Position numbers and translations under genes: made by a program
The notes under the pieces: generated by a model
What the model was told of the DNA's origin: nothing
The model's input: only the letters and a program-made list of their open reading frames with translations
Database searches by the model: none
Source: Actinomadura coerulea
Lineage (GTDB): Bacteria > Actinomycetota > Actinomycetes > Streptosporangiales > Streptosporangiaceae
DNA length: 64,000 nucleotides
Assembly: GCF_014208105.1 (NCBI RefSeq)
Contig: NZ_JACHMQ010000001.1
Location: 3,968,001 to 4,032,000 of the forward strand
Direction: 5' to 3'
Shown here: positions 53,157-63,893 of the stretch, in pieces
Position numbering within the stretch: position 1 is the first letter of the stretch
Layout of the letters: each line of letters opens with the position of its first letter

Positions 53157-54103
53157 TGTCCGCCCCGCTTCTCACCGGGGCGGCGGAGGGCGTGCCGGCG
53201 CCCGCCGGCCGGTCGCCGTGGCGACTGGCCGGCGGGCGGCTGCGCCGCGACCCGGCCGCCCTCGCCGGCCTGGCGATCATCGCGCTGTTCGTCCTGCTGG
53301 CGCTGGCCGCCCCGCTGCTCACCGCCCTGAGCGGGCACGGTCCGAACGAGTTCCACCCCGAGAAGATCGACAAGGCGCTGGCCGGCGCCCCCAGAGGGGC
53401 GTTCGGCGGCATCGACGGCGACTTCTGGCTGGGCGTCGAGCCCGGCACCGGCCGCGACGTGTTCAGCCGCGTGGTCTACGGCGCCCGGATCTCGCTGCTG
53501 ATCTCCGTCGCGGCGACCTGCGTCGCCACCGCCGCGGGCACCGCCCTCGGCCTCACCGCGGGCTTCGCCGGCGGCCGGGTCGACGCGGCGATCAGCCGCG
53601 TCATGGACCTGGTGCTGTCGTTCCCGCAGCTCATCTTCATGATCGCCCTGGTGTCGGTGCTGCCCGAGGGGAACCGGACGCTGGAGCTGGTGTTCGTCAT
53701 GGGCTTCTTCGGCTGGCCCTACATCGGCCGCATCGTCCGCGGGCAGACGCTGTCGCTGCGCCACCGGGAGTTCGTGGAGGCCGCGCGCGCCACCGGCATG
53801 CCGCGCCACCGGATCGTCTTCCGCGAGGTCATGCCGAACCTGCTGGCGCCGGTCCTGGTCTACGCGACGCTCACCATCCCGGTGAACATCGGCACCGAGG
53901 CGGCCCTGTCGTTCCTCGGCATCGGCGTCCGGCCGCCGGACGCGTCGTGGGGGCAGATGATGGCCAAGGCGATCGACTGGTACCAGGTGGACCCGACGTT
54001 CTTCGTGGTCCCCGGCGTCTGCCTGCTGCTGACCGTGCTGGCGTTCACGCTGCTCGGGGACGCCTTCCGGGACGCCCTCGACCCGAGGGGAGCGGGCCGG
54101 TGA
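53156..54103 (+). CDS. Oligopeptide ABC permease (DppC type)
   Basis: This 315-residue permease has an N-terminal helix and BPD_transp_1 domain (EFVEAARATGMPRHRIVFRE loop). GTG 53156 overlaps the binding-protein stop (TAGTG). The gene order (permease C before B) is the reverse of the usual dppBC. Confidence 0.92.
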   Translation: MSAPLLTGAAEGVPAPAGRSPWRLAGGRLRRDPAALAGLAIIALFVLLALAAPLLTALSGHGPNEFHPEKIDKALAGAPRGAFGGIDGDFWLGVEPGTGRDVFSRVVYGARISLLISVAATCVATAAGTALGLTAGFAGGRVDAAISRVMDLVLSFPQLIFMIALVSVLPEGNRTLELVFVMGFFGWPYIGRIVRGQTLSLRHREFVEAARATGMPRHRIVFREVMPNLLAPVLVYATLTIPVNIGTEAALSFLGIGVRPPDASWGQMMAKAIDWYQVDPTFFVVPGVCLLLTVLAFTLLGDAFRDALDPRGAGR

Positions 54104-55089
54104 CCCGGTACGTCGCGACGCGCCTGGCCGGGGTCGCCGGGGTGCTGCTCGTCATCTGCGCGGTGACCTTCACGATCTTCTACGTGTTCCCCGCCGATCC
54201 CGCGCTGCAGGCGTGCGGCAAGTCGTGCACGCCGGAGCGGCTCGCCATGCTCCACCACCAGATGGGGCTGGACCGGCCGCTGTGGCGGCAGTTCGCCGAC
54301 TACCTCGGCGGCGTCTTCGCGGGACGCGACTACGGCTCGGGGCGGCAGGCCGTCCAGTGCCACTTCCCCTGCCTCGGGTTCTCCTACCAGAACAACATGC
54401 CGGTCTGGGACCTGATGATGCAGCGGCTGCCGACCACGCTCTCGATCGGGATCGGCGCGGCGGTCCTGTGGCTCGCCGGCGGCGTGACCGTCGGCGTCGT
54501 CTCCGCGCTGCGCAAGGACTCGCTGCTGGACCGGGCGCTGATGGTGGGCACGCTCACCTCCGCGTCCCTGCCGATCTACTTCACGGCGATGGCGCTCACC
54601 GTCCTGGTCGTCCAGATCGGGGGGCTGCTCCCCTACTCCAGCTACGTCCCGTTCGCGGAGGACCCCGCCACCTGGGCGAAGAACCTCGTCCTGCCGTGGA
54701 TCGCGCTCGCGCTGCTGTACGCGGCCATGTACGCGCGGCTGTCCCGGGCGTCGATGGTGGAGACGATGGCCGAGCCCTACATCCGGACCGCCCGCGCCAA
54801 GGGCCTTCCGGAGCGGACGGTCGTCACGAAGCACGGGCTGCGGGCCGGGCTCACGCCGGTCCTCACCGTCTTCGGCATGGACCTCGGCGCGCTGCTCGGC
54901 GGCGCCCTCATCACCGAGAGCGTGTTCGGGCTGCCCGGCATCGGGCGGCTCACCATCGACTCGATCGACAAGTCCGACCAGCCGGTCGTGATGGGCGTGG
55001 CGCTGCTGGCCGCGTTCTTCATCACGTTCGCCAACCTCGCCGTGGACCTGCTCTACGCCGCGATCGACCCCCAGGTGAGATTCACATGA
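54100..55089 (+). CDS. Oligopeptide ABC permease (DppB type)
   Basis: This 329-residue permease has six transmembrane helices and the EAA loop (EPYIRTARAKGLPERTVVTK). Two Cys pairs in the first extracytoplasmic loop (QACGKSC, VQCHFPCLG) are unusual for DppB and could form disulfides. GTG 54100 overlaps the upstream permease stop (GTGA). Confidence 0.92.
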   Translation: MTRYVATRLAGVAGVLLVICAVTFTIFYVFPADPALQACGKSCTPERLAMLHHQMGLDRPLWRQFADYLGGVFAGRDYGSGRQAVQCHFPCLGFSYQNNMPVWDLMMQRLPTTLSIGIGAAVLWLAGGVTVGVVSALRKDSLLDRALMVGTLTSASLPIYFTAMALTVLVVQIGGLLPYSSYVPFAEDPATWAKNLVLPWIALALLYAAMYARLSRASMVETMAEPYIRTARAKGLPERTVVTKHGLRAGLTPVLTVFGMDLGALLGGALITESVFGLPGIGRLTIDSIDKSDQPVVMGVALLAAFFITFANLAVDLLYAAIDPQVRFT

Positions 55090-55125
55090 GCGAACCGGGG
55101 GGTGTGGGAAGTCGCCCCCCGCAAG
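55086..55125 (+). repeat. Dispersed hairpin repeat, copy inside the peptide operon
   Basis: ATGAGCGAACCGGGGGGTGT starts at 55086 and the segment ends with CGCCCCCCGC; it corresponds, with a deletion of GAGC, to the repeat at 63894-64000. It fills the gap between the permease stop and the ATPase ribosome-binding site. Confidence 0.7.
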
Positions 55126-55133
55126 GAGCACGC

Positions 55134-56098
<965 letters not shown>

Positions 56099-56102
<4 letters not shown>

Positions 56103-57055
56103 CGGCGCTGCTCCGCCTGGAAGGACTGACCAAGACGTTCCGGACACGGCGCGGCGCCGTCCGGGCGGTGGACGGCCTGAACCTCGAGGTGCGGGCCGGG
56201 GAGACGCTCGGCCTGGTCGGCGAGTCCGGCTGCGGCAAGTCCACGACCGGGCGGATGCTCGTCCGGCTCCTGGACCCCACCGCCGGGCGGATCACCTTCG
56301 ACGGCGAGGACATCACCGGGCTGTCCCAGCGGGCGATGCGGCCGCTGCGCCGCGACCTGCAGATCATCTTCCAGGACCCGTTCGCCTCGCTGAACCCGCG
56401 CCACACGGTCGGCTCCATCGTGGCCGAGCCGCTGCGGGTGCAGGGCGAGCGGGACCCGCGGCCCCGCGTCCAGGAGATGCTGGAGTACGTCGGGCTCGGC
56501 GCCGAGCACCTCGACCGGTACCCGCACGAGTTCTCCGGCGGCCAGGCCCAGCGGATCGGGATCGCCCGCGCCCTCGTCACCGGCCCCCGGCTGGTCGTCG
56601 CGGACGAACCGGTGTCGGCGCTGGACGTGTCGATCCAGGCCCAGATCGTCAACCTGCTGGCCGGCCTCCAGCGGCGGCTCGGCCTGGCGTACGTGTTCAT
56701 CGCCCACGACCTGGCGGTGGTCCGGCACGTGTGCGACCGGATCGCCGTGATGTACCTCGGCCGGATCGTGGAGACGGGCGCCCGGGACGTGGTCTACGGC
56801 GCGCCGGCGCACCCCTACACGAGGGCTCTGCTGTCGGCGGTCCCGCTGCCCGACCCGGTGGCCGAACGGGCGCGGGAGCGCGTCGTGCTCCGCGGCGACC
56901 CGCCGAGCCCGTCGGCGCCGCCGCCGGGCTGCCCCTTCCACCCGCGCTGCTTCAAGGCGCAGGAGCGGTGCCGCGCCGAGCCGCCGTCCCTCCGGATGGC
57001 CGCGGGCCGCCAGGTCGCCTGCCACTACCCGGAGACCGAGCCGTTCACCCCGTGA
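56099..57055 (+). CDS. Oligopeptide ABC ATPase (DppF/OppF type)
   Basis: This 318-residue ATPase has Walker A GESGCGKST, Q-loop FQDPFASLNP, signature FSGGQAQRIGIA, Walker B RLVVADEPV and CPFHPRCFKAQ. It pairs with the upstream ATPase. The C-terminus ETEPFTP is followed by a 20-bp tandem repeat that begins with the stop codon and resembles the last coding codons. Confidence 0.94.
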
Positions 57056-57123
57056 CGGAGCCGCTCACGCCGTGACGGAGCCGCTCACGCCGTGACGGAG
57101 CCGCTCACGCCGTGACGGAGCCG
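57052..57123. repeat. 20-bp tandem repeat at the end of the peptide operon
   Basis: GTGACGGAGCCGCTCACGCC occurs at 57052, 57072 and 57092 and partially at 57112. The preceding coding bases 57032-57051 match it at about 16 of 20 positions, so the array probably arose by slippage from the oppF 3' end. Confidence 0.92.
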
Positions 57124-57151
57124 GGGCCGGACCTCTCGGTCCGGCCCCGGC
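57120..57151. terminator. Bidirectional terminator between peptide operon and collagenase
   Basis: GCCGGGGCCGGACC (57120-57133) and GGTCCGGCCCCGGC (57138-57151) form a perfect 14-bp stem with a TCTC loop, between convergent genes. Confidence 0.85.
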
Positions 57152-57173
57152 GATCGTGTTGCGGGGGGTCGGA

Positions 57174-59705
57174 TCAGTACTCGGACTTCACCGTCACTCC
57201 GTTGAACGCCTGCTTCCCGTAGAGGCTGATGTAGTTGTAGCCCGCGGGCGGGCTGGTGATGGTCAGGGTCTCGTTGTTGCCGGTGTTGACGGACCTCTGG
57301 GTGTAGGACGTCGACGTGGCCCAGGTGGTGGGGCTGTAGTACAGGTCCGCGTCGCCGGTGCCGCCCGACGAGGTGATCTTGATCGACCGCGTGCCGGCCG
57401 GCACGTACAGGTACAGGTAGGCCAGGTTGCCCTGGGTGGCCGACAGGTTGCTCCGCTGGCAGTTCTGCCCGAGCTGGCGGGTGTCCGTCCCGGTGCACTC
57501 GGTCGTCCCGCCGCCACCGGCCGACACCGCCAGCTGCTTCGTCGCGGTGCCGGTGGCGCCCTTGTCGTCGGTGACGGTGAGGGAGACGGTGTAGGTGCCG
57601 TCCGCGCCGTAGGTGTGGGACGGGTTGGCCGCCGTGGAGGTGGCGCCGTCGCCGAAGTCCCACCGCCGGGAGGCGATGGTGCCGTCGGAGTCGGTGGACT
57701 GGTCGGTGAAGGCGACCGCCAGGCCGTTCGCCGAGGCGGAGAACCGCGCGGCCGGCGCCTGGTTGCCGCCGGTCCCGCCGCCCGCGCACGCGCCGGACGC
57801 GCACGCGGCGAGCCACGTCCGCCAGTCGCTGTCGTAGCGGGTGCCGATCGTGCTGGTCAGGAACGTCCGGGCGGCGTTCCAGTTGCCGGACCGGTAGTAG
57901 CCGAGGACGGTCGAGACGTCGCTCGGGTGCTTCTCGAACATGTACCGCACCGCGAGGTAGCCCCAGCGGTAGATGCGGGTCGTGTCATGGCTGTAGGTGG
58001 TGTCGAACAGCGTGCTGAGCGCGTAGGTGCTCCTCGCCGCCTCGGTGATCGCCGCGTCGTAGACCTCCTTGCGGTAGGAGTAGGACACGTACTCGGCGAA
58101 TCCCTCGATCCACCAGATGGTGGGCGTGGTGACACCGGCGTTGAAGTCGCCGTACATGTCGAAGCGGCCGTCGAGGTAGTGGGTGTACTCGTGGTTGAGG
58201 TTCCAGATCTGGAACGCCGGGCGCACCCATTCGGCCTCGTAGGCGATGAACCGCGGCTGGTTGCCCGCGGCGGCCGGGTCGCCCTCCAGGTACATGCCGC
58301 CGTTGTTGGTGTCGATGCCGAACATCGCCCCGGCGTAGGTCTGGTAGTCGGTGCTCGAGTCGAAGACGCAGACCTCGATCGTGGTGTTGTTGTCGTTCGC
58401 GACGGGCCGGTTCCCGTCCTTCACCAGGCCGTGGAAGTAGGCGTCCTGGTTCTGGAGGCTGGCGCAGCTGTCCGACAGCTGGGCGGCCGTCATGTCCTGC
58501 GCCCGGATCTTGATGCTCGAACTGCAGGTGTAGGTGATGGTCAGGACGTTCTGGGCGAGCCGCTGCGCCAGGTCGCAGGTGCCGTAGTAGGAGCAGTTCG
58601 CCTTGTCGTAGTAGTCGGTCATCTCGGCGACGCCGACCCACAGCGGGGCGGTCTTCCCCGTCATGGCGCTCTGCCCGAGCAGCCCCTTGGCCAGCGGCCG
58701 GACCTTGGCCTGCAGCGCGGAGTGCTGCACGAAGCGTGTCAGCTCGCGCCCCGCGTTGGACGTCAGGTAGCCGCGGTCGGTGCCGAGCAGGGAGAGGTGG
58801 CCGGCGGCGAAGGAGTTGAGCGTGTCGAGCAGGCTCGGGTCGGACCCGACCGCCGAGACGAACTCCGGGACCTGGTGGCCGCGGAACAGCACCGTGTAGA
58901 CGTTGTTCACCGCGTTGAGCATCCACCAGGACGCGTCGTAGGAGCTGTTGTAGCCGGTCAGCAGCCGCTTGACGACGTAGATGTAGCGGGCGTTCTCCTC
59001 CGCGCTGTCGATCAGCGTGACCGCCTCGGCGAGGACCTCGCCGTTGGCGTCGCTGACCGTCGAGGACTTGGAGTTGCCGAAGTAGGCGTCCAGACCCGAC
59101 TGGATCGCCGTCTTCAGCGTGGGGCCGTAGGTCCCCACGGTCGACGGGTTGTACCAGTGGACGTAGTAGCCGGCTCGCAGATAGAGGACCAGCTGAGCCG
59201 TGCCGGTGGTGTTGTCGCCCGGGTAGTAGAGCCCGTTGTCGCGCAGCCCGTAGGCGACGCTCGCCATCTGCGACTCGCGGAACGCGTAGTACGCGTCGGT
59301 GCCGGTGAGGCTGAACAGCGAGTTGACGCAGTCGGTCGTGGACGACTTGATCTGCTGGACGAGCGCACTTCCGGAACGGCTCGTGAAGTCACTGGCGCTG
59401 CACGCGGCGGCAGCGGCCTTGGCGCTCGTCTTGGGGGCGGCCTTCATGGAAGGACGCTTGTGCTCCGCCGGCTTCTTCGACTGGTCGGGGCTGCTCTTCA
59501 GGTCGTTCTTGTCGGCGGAGAGCGGCGGCCGGTCCTTGGCGGGGAGCGGGGCCTTCTGCACGTGGCGGGCATCGCCGCCGTCGGGGCGGACGCTGGCGGG
59601 AGGGGGTTTCGGGGCGGCGTTCGCGGGCGCGACGAGGAACGTCGTCCCGAGGGCCACCGCCATTGACGCCAGCAGGCAGCGGGTCGATCTGCGTCTGTTT
59701 CTCAC
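57174..59705 (-). CDS. Secreted collagenase (peptidase M9) with PKD and PPC domains
   Basis: This 843-residue enzyme starts with a long signal peptide (LLASMAVALGTTFLVAPANA) and a Lys/Pro-rich linker. The M9 collagenase unit follows, with zinc motif HEYTH (505-509) and the third ligand Glu in WIEGFAEYVSY (near 533). Then come a PKD domain (about 650-730, DFGDGATSTAANPSHTY) and a C-terminal PPC collagen-binding-type domain. This layout is the classic ColH/Clostridium type and degrades native collagen at X-Gly bonds. GTG 59705 follows GGAGGAAG. It is divergent from nothing nearby; its operator-like site lies about 300 bp upstream. Confidence 0.93.
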   Translation of the reverse strand: MRNRRRSTRCLLASMAVALGTTFLVAPANAAPKPPPASVRPDGGDARHVQKAPLPAKDRPPLSADKNDLKSSPDQSKKPAEHKRPSMKAAPKTSAKAAAAACSASDFTSRSGSALVQQIKSSTTDCVNSLFSLTGTDAYYAFRESQMASVAYGLRDNGLYYPGDNTTGTAQLVLYLRAGYYVHWYNPSTVGTYGPTLKTAIQSGLDAYFGNSKSSTVSDANGEVLAEAVTLIDSAEENARYIYVVKRLLTGYNSSYDASWWMLNAVNNVYTVLFRGHQVPEFVSAVGSDPSLLDTLNSFAAGHLSLLGTDRGYLTSNAGRELTRFVQHSALQAKVRPLAKGLLGQSAMTGKTAPLWVGVAEMTDYYDKANCSYYGTCDLAQRLAQNVLTITYTCSSSIKIRAQDMTAAQLSDSCASLQNQDAYFHGLVKDGNRPVANDNNTTIEVCVFDSSTDYQTYAGAMFGIDTNNGGMYLEGDPAAAGNQPRFIAYEAEWVRPAFQIWNLNHEYTHYLDGRFDMYGDFNAGVTTPTIWWIEGFAEYVSYSYRKEVYDAAITEAARSTYALSTLFDTTYSHDTTRIYRWGYLAVRYMFEKHPSDVSTVLGYYRSGNWNAARTFLTSTIGTRYDSDWRTWLAACASGACAGGGTGGNQAPAARFSASANGLAVAFTDQSTDSDGTIASRRWDFGDGATSTAANPSHTYGADGTYTVSLTVTDDKGATGTATKQLAVSAGGGGTTECTGTDTRQLGQNCQRSNLSATQGNLAYLYLYVPAGTRSIKITSSGGTGDADLYYSPTTWATSTSYTQRSVNTGNNETLTITSPPAGYNYISLYGKQAFNGVTVKSEY

Positions 59706-60196
59706 GGGGGTCTTCCTCCATGGGGCGGGCGTCCGGTGGGGGTACCGGACGGATTCGCGGGGCTCCGGGTCCAGGGCCCGGAGGGCTCCGGGGTCCAGGG
59801 CCCGGAGGGTCGGGGAAGCGTGCGCCCGCAGTTTGTGGGGCGGAAACGACCCGTGGTCATACGCCGCGCCATCGATCTGGGTTATGGATCTCCCGGGCGG
59901 ATCTCCCCCGGTAACGCGGGAAAGGAATTCGCCGAGGTGGCGCCCCGTTCCGGGCGGCGAGGCGCACCCGATGCCGTTTCCGGACAATGACGAAACAAAG
60001 GTGAAATTGTACTGCTGGTCGACTACCTCCGCGATGGGAAGGTGCCGCCGGACCGCGGCCTGGTCGACCGCACCTGCGCCAAGAACCCTGACCCGGCACC
60101 GGTCTGGGTCACGCCCGCCCCGGCCGCGGCCCCGCACGCGCAGGCGACCGCCGTCCCGCGCCAGTTCGTGACGTGGGCACCGGCCGCCGTGCGGCG
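59706..60196. other. Intergenic region upstream of collagenase with operator site
   Basis: This 491-bp stretch holds the direct repeat at 59760-59806 and, at 60001-60012, GTGAAATTGTAC, the reverse complement of a GTACAATTTCAC operator core also seen before the protease. A plus-strand open frame from about 60010 (LLVDYLRDGKVPPDRGL) reads into the GH106 3' end; it has no start signal or family match and I do not call it a gene. Confidence 0.55.
59760..59806. repeat. 23/24-bp direct repeat in the collagenase leader
   Basis: Two adjacent units (59760-59782 and 59783-59806) of GGGCTCCGGG-TCCAGGGCCC type differ by one inserted G. They lie 55-100 bp upstream of the collagenase start, within its 5' leader. 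Confidence 0.85.
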
Positions 60197-63100
60197 CTAC
60201 CGTCCCGTCCGGTCAGCGCCTTCGGCGGCCGGGGCCTCCATGAGAAGCCGGACGGGCCCGTAGAGGCCCGAGGCTCGTTGGCCCTGGAAGACGAAATGCG
60301 TGGGGCTCACCTCGTCGAGGTAGGGCGCGAGCGTCCCGCAGATGAGGATTTCGAGTTCGTTGTCGCCATCGCGCAGGGCCGCTCCGATGTCGAAGCGGTA
60401 CGGGGCGCAGATGCGCACTCCGGCCGGGTCGCCGTTGACGGTGACTTCGGCGGTGCCGCGCACCCGTCCGAGGTCGAGCGTCGCGGCGGACGCGGGTGCG
60501 GTGAGGCGGAACGAGCGCCGGTAGCGGACGGCGCCGCTGTAGCCGGCGAGCCCCGCGTCCTCCCAATCACCCAGCCCGATGGTTCCGGAACCCACGGTGA
60601 AACGCACCGGCCCCGCGAGCGCCGCGCCCTCCCGGTGGCCTGGAAGGGTGCGGATGCGCAGTTCCGCCGTCCGGGCGGGGGGAGCCTCCGGGCCCGGCAG
60701 CACCATCTCGGGGGCGGGTCGCAGGGGCTCCCCGTCCAGGGTCGCCTCCAGCAGTTCGCCGCGGACGTCGACGGCCATACCCGTCGCCCCGGGCGGGACG
60801 GCGAAACGCAGCCTCTCCACCCGCGGCGTCGCGTCCGGCGTCGCGAGCGTCGCGGGGAGGACGACGTCCGTTTCCGGATCGTCCTCAAGCCACGCCGCGC
60901 CGGGGAGCGGATGGGGCCGCCGCCGCAGGTGCAGGGACGCCGGGTCGCCGTACTGGGCAGGCCGCGCCAAGACGGGCACGGGCTCGCCGTCGCGCGCCGC
61001 GGTCCAGCCGGCACCGGACACGGCGGGGCCGTCCACGAGGACCGCGGGAGGGGGGCCGCCCTCGGTGAGGACGAGCGTCAGGTCGCCGCCCGTCACGCGG
61101 TAGCGGCCGACGCGCGGGACCTCCTGCTCGGCATACGGGTCGAACCCTCCCTGGCGGCCGACCTCCTCGCCGTCGACGAGGACGCGGCAGGGCGCGGCCG
61201 AGGCCACCTGGACCACCTCTCCGGCGGCGGCCCCCGGAAGGGGGACGCTCAGCATGATCTCGGCGCCCGGCCGCGCGGGGCCCGCCGCCGTGATCCACTC
61301 CGGCCGCCGGTAGCGGTCGCGGTCGGCGACGACGGCGAGGTGGGCGCGCAACCGGACGTCCTCGCCGGGGGCCAGCCGGACCTCGACGTCATGGTCACCG
61401 GAGGGGAGGGGCGTCTCGGCGATCGCCAGGTGGCCCCGGTCGTCGAGGGGGACGGGGGCGCCGTCCACTCGCAGCGTCTTGGCGGCCGCGGCGCCGACGG
61501 CCACGAAACCGCCTTCTCCCGGCACGGTCAGACGGGTCCGGAACACGACCGCGTCCCCGGACCGGACCTCCCCGAAATCGAGGAACTCCTCAGGGACGTG
61601 ACCCTTGGGGCCGAGGAAGGCGCGGTGCAGGGCGTCCTTGCGGATGCCGCGGGATTCGGAGTACACGAAGGGCTTCCATCGTCCCTCGCTCTCCCTGGAC
61701 CAGACACCGTGCGGACCGAACGTCGCATGCGCCTCGGACCACGCCTGCTCCGCCTCCGTTCGGTGGCTCACGGTCCACCGCTCTAGACGAACGTCGCGCC
61801 CGGCCGGCCGGGCGAAATCACCCCAGGCGTTGTCGAGGGTCGGAACCAGGTCCATCGTCCAGGACGAGCCGAGGTCGAGGACCGTCTCCCGCGTCGCGGG
61901 CGCCGGATCCGGTGCCGCGACGTCCTCGCCGCCGGGAAAGAGGAGCAGCGCGGCGGGCCCGTCGTCGAACGGGACGACGGCTTCGACCCACGTCCCGTCC
62001 ACCGCGCGCGTCTCCAGCCGGCGCGGCGGGCCCCCGAACGGGCTCGCGACGAACGCCGGGCCGCGCACGCCCCGGACCCGCACCCGCATGTCCCGCGCGT
62101 ACCGGCCGGGATCGAAGTCGTAGGTCACGTCGAGCCAGCCGAGATCGGCCCCGCGCTCGTCGGGGCGTCCCACCGACACGCGGCTGGCCATCGACGGCGC
62201 CGCCGTCAGGAACACCAGCGTTGTGCCGTCGACCTCCCGGACAAGGGCGGGCACCGGCGCGTCCACCCGGCGGACACCCGCGAGGGCGGCACCGAGAGCG
62301 CCGGTGTCCGGCACCGCCTCCAGCACGGCGCGGAGCCCGGCCACCGCCTCGTCGGCGCCCGGGTCGCCGACCCCGAGCCTGGGCAGCGCGCCGACAGCGA
62401 CGACACGCCCCCCGTTCTCGGCGAACGCCGTGAGCCTGCGCGCCGTCTCCCCTTCGAGCACGGCGCATGAAGGGAGAAGGACGACGCCGTACGCCTCGTC
62501 CGCGACGTCCAAACGTCCCTCGGTGACCGTGGCACGCTGCACGGAGTCGTCGTCCACGACGTCGGCGTCGATCCCCAGCCGGTCGAGCACGCCGGGCACC
62601 ATCCGGAACCAGGCCATGTCGCCGACCAGATCCCGGTAGGTCTCCTGGGCGAGCGTCGCGTCCGGGTCCACGCCGTCGAGCCGCGTCCCGGCCTGCGCGG
62701 TCGCGGTCGGGAACAGCACGGCCACGTCGCACACGTGCCGCCCCAGCGAGAGAGCGGCGCAGAGCCTCGCGACGGCGTCGGCGAAGACGCGGTGGTGCCG
62801 CCAGTAGGGCTGACGCCAGTCGGTGGACGGCGGCGCCCACTCCCACCAGCCCGCCTTGGTCGTGTAGTAGACGGCGTGCGGGTTGTAGAGGGTCGCACCG
62901 GCACGCAGCCACGGCAGCAGCCAGTCGAAGGTCTCCTCCAGCGTCCCGCCCCAGCCGCTGGAGTGGAACGCCTCGATCCAGGTCCGGTCCCGGCCGTACA
63001 GGTGCGCGAGCGAGGAGTGGACCCGGGCGTCCCCGTGGTGGTCGGAGCCGGGGGCGCCGAACCAGCGGTGCGTGCGCGCGTAGTCGGCGTACAGCCTGAC

Positions 63101-63886
63101 CCCGTCCACGGGGAGCCCGGCCCGCGCCGGATCCTGCTGGTCGCAGCCGTGCAGCAGCCCGTACCGCTCATGCCATTCGGCCAGCGGCCGGAAGAACGCG
63201 TCCTCGGCCAGCTCGGCGCGGGTGAGATGGTAGTCGCGGCGGACCCGCAAGGCGTCCTCTCCGCCGCTCCCCCACAGCGCCGCGAGACGCGGCTCCAGGT
63301 CGTAGCCGCGGCGCCGCTCGAACTCCCCGGCGAACCCCTCCGACCAGGTCGGCAACGACGGCAGCTCGTCCTGGAACGACCCGACGATCACGTTGCCGAG
63401 CCGGTGCCCCAGCCGCCGCGCGAACTCCCCGTGCACCCGGTCGAGGAGCGCCGCGCACGCATCGGCCGACAGGTAGTCGAAGCCCCGCACGTCCGCCGCC
63501 CCGTCCGGCCGGAGCCAGCGTCCCGCGTAGTCCGGGACGTCGCGCACCAGGCGGGCCTGCAGATCGGCGCCGGAGAACCCGAGCTGGTCGTAGAACCACA
63601 GGGACACGCCCAGTTCGGCGGCGTCCTCGCAGACGGCGTCCAGCAGGTCCCACCACCCGTCGGAGAAGAACGGCGGATCGTCGGCGTCCGCGCCGAACAT
63701 CGGACCGGACGGCGCCAGGTTCAGCACCACCAGATTGTGGACGCCGCCCTCGGCGAACCGCTCGAGCTGGTCGCGCAACCGCCGCCGGTCGAGCCGCTCC
63801 CCGCTCCACCACCAGATGGGCGCAGGCGAGAACGCCCGCGGCGGCGCATCCAGCACCGCCCCCAACCGCCCCGAGACCACTCTCAT
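60197..63886 (-). CDS. Large glycosidase, GH106 alpha-L-rhamnosidase-like
   Basis: This 1229-residue protein opens with the GH106-like motif PIWWWSGERLDRRRLRDQLE and AEGGVHNLVVLNL, has a TIM-barrel region with SFQDELPSLPTWSEGF and ARVHSSLAHLYGRDRTWIEA, an acid-rich middle, and C-terminal galactose-binding-type beta domains (LDLGRVRGTAEVTVNGDPAG). There is no signal peptide, so it acts in the cytoplasm on imported rhamnosides or flavonoid-type glycosides, which is inference. ATG 63886 has GGGAG five bases upstream. The gene stands alone on the minus strand, preceded by a tandem dispersed repeat. Confidence 0.8.
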   Translation of the reverse strand: MRVVSGRLGAVLDAPPRAFSPAPIWWWSGERLDRRRLRDQLERFAEGGVHNLVVLNLAPSGPMFGADADDPPFFSDGWWDLLDAVCEDAAELGVSLWFYDQLGFSGADLQARLVRDVPDYAGRWLRPDGAADVRGFDYLSADACAALLDRVHGEFARRLGHRLGNVIVGSFQDELPSLPTWSEGFAGEFERRRGYDLEPRLAALWGSGGEDALRVRRDYHLTRAELAEDAFFRPLAEWHERYGLLHGCDQQDPARAGLPVDGVRLYADYARTHRWFGAPGSDHHGDARVHSSLAHLYGRDRTWIEAFHSSGWGGTLEETFDWLLPWLRAGATLYNPHAVYYTTKAGWWEWAPPSTDWRQPYWRHHRVFADAVARLCAALSLGRHVCDVAVLFPTATAQAGTRLDGVDPDATLAQETYRDLVGDMAWFRMVPGVLDRLGIDADVVDDDSVQRATVTEGRLDVADEAYGVVLLPSCAVLEGETARRLTAFAENGGRVVAVGALPRLGVGDPGADEAVAGLRAVLEAVPDTGALGAALAGVRRVDAPVPALVREVDGTTLVFLTAAPSMASRVSVGRPDERGADLGWLDVTYDFDPGRYARDMRVRVRGVRGPAFVASPFGGPPRRLETRAVDGTWVEAVVPFDDGPAALLLFPGGEDVAAPDPAPATRETVLDLGSSWTMDLVPTLDNAWGDFARPAGRDVRLERWTVSHRTEAEQAWSEAHATFGPHGVWSRESEGRWKPFVYSESRGIRKDALHRAFLGPKGHVPEEFLDFGEVRSGDAVVFRTRLTVPGEGGFVAVGAAAAKTLRVDGAPVPLDDRGHLAIAETPLPSGDHDVEVRLAPGEDVRLRAHLAVVADRDRYRRPEWITAAGPARPGAEIMLSVPLPGAAAGEVVQVASAAPCRVLVDGEEVGRQGGFDPYAEQEVPRVGRYRVTGGDLTLVLTEGGPPPAVLVDGPAVSGAGWTAARDGEPVPVLARPAQYGDPASLHLRRRPHPLPGAAWLEDDPETDVVLPATLATPDATPRVERLRFAVPPGATGMAVDVRGELLEATLDGEPLRPAPEMVLPGPEAPPARTAELRIRTLPGHREGAALAGPVRFTVGSGTIGLGDWEDAGLAGYSGAVRYRRSFRLTAPASAATLDLGRVRGTAEVTVNGDPAGVRICAPYRFDIGAALRDGDNELEILICGTLAPYLDEVSPTHFVFQGQRASGLYGPVRLLMEAPAAEGADRTGR

Positions 63887-63893
63887 CGCCGCT

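Noticed and set aside
57156..59666. Plus-strand open frame antisense to the collagenase
   Set aside because: Shadow of the M9 gene; sequence is low-complexity Val/Gly/Arg/Asp with no domain.
60010..60263. Small plus-strand gene between collagenase and GH106
   Set aside because: No ribosome-binding site, no family match, and it runs into the GH106 coding region.
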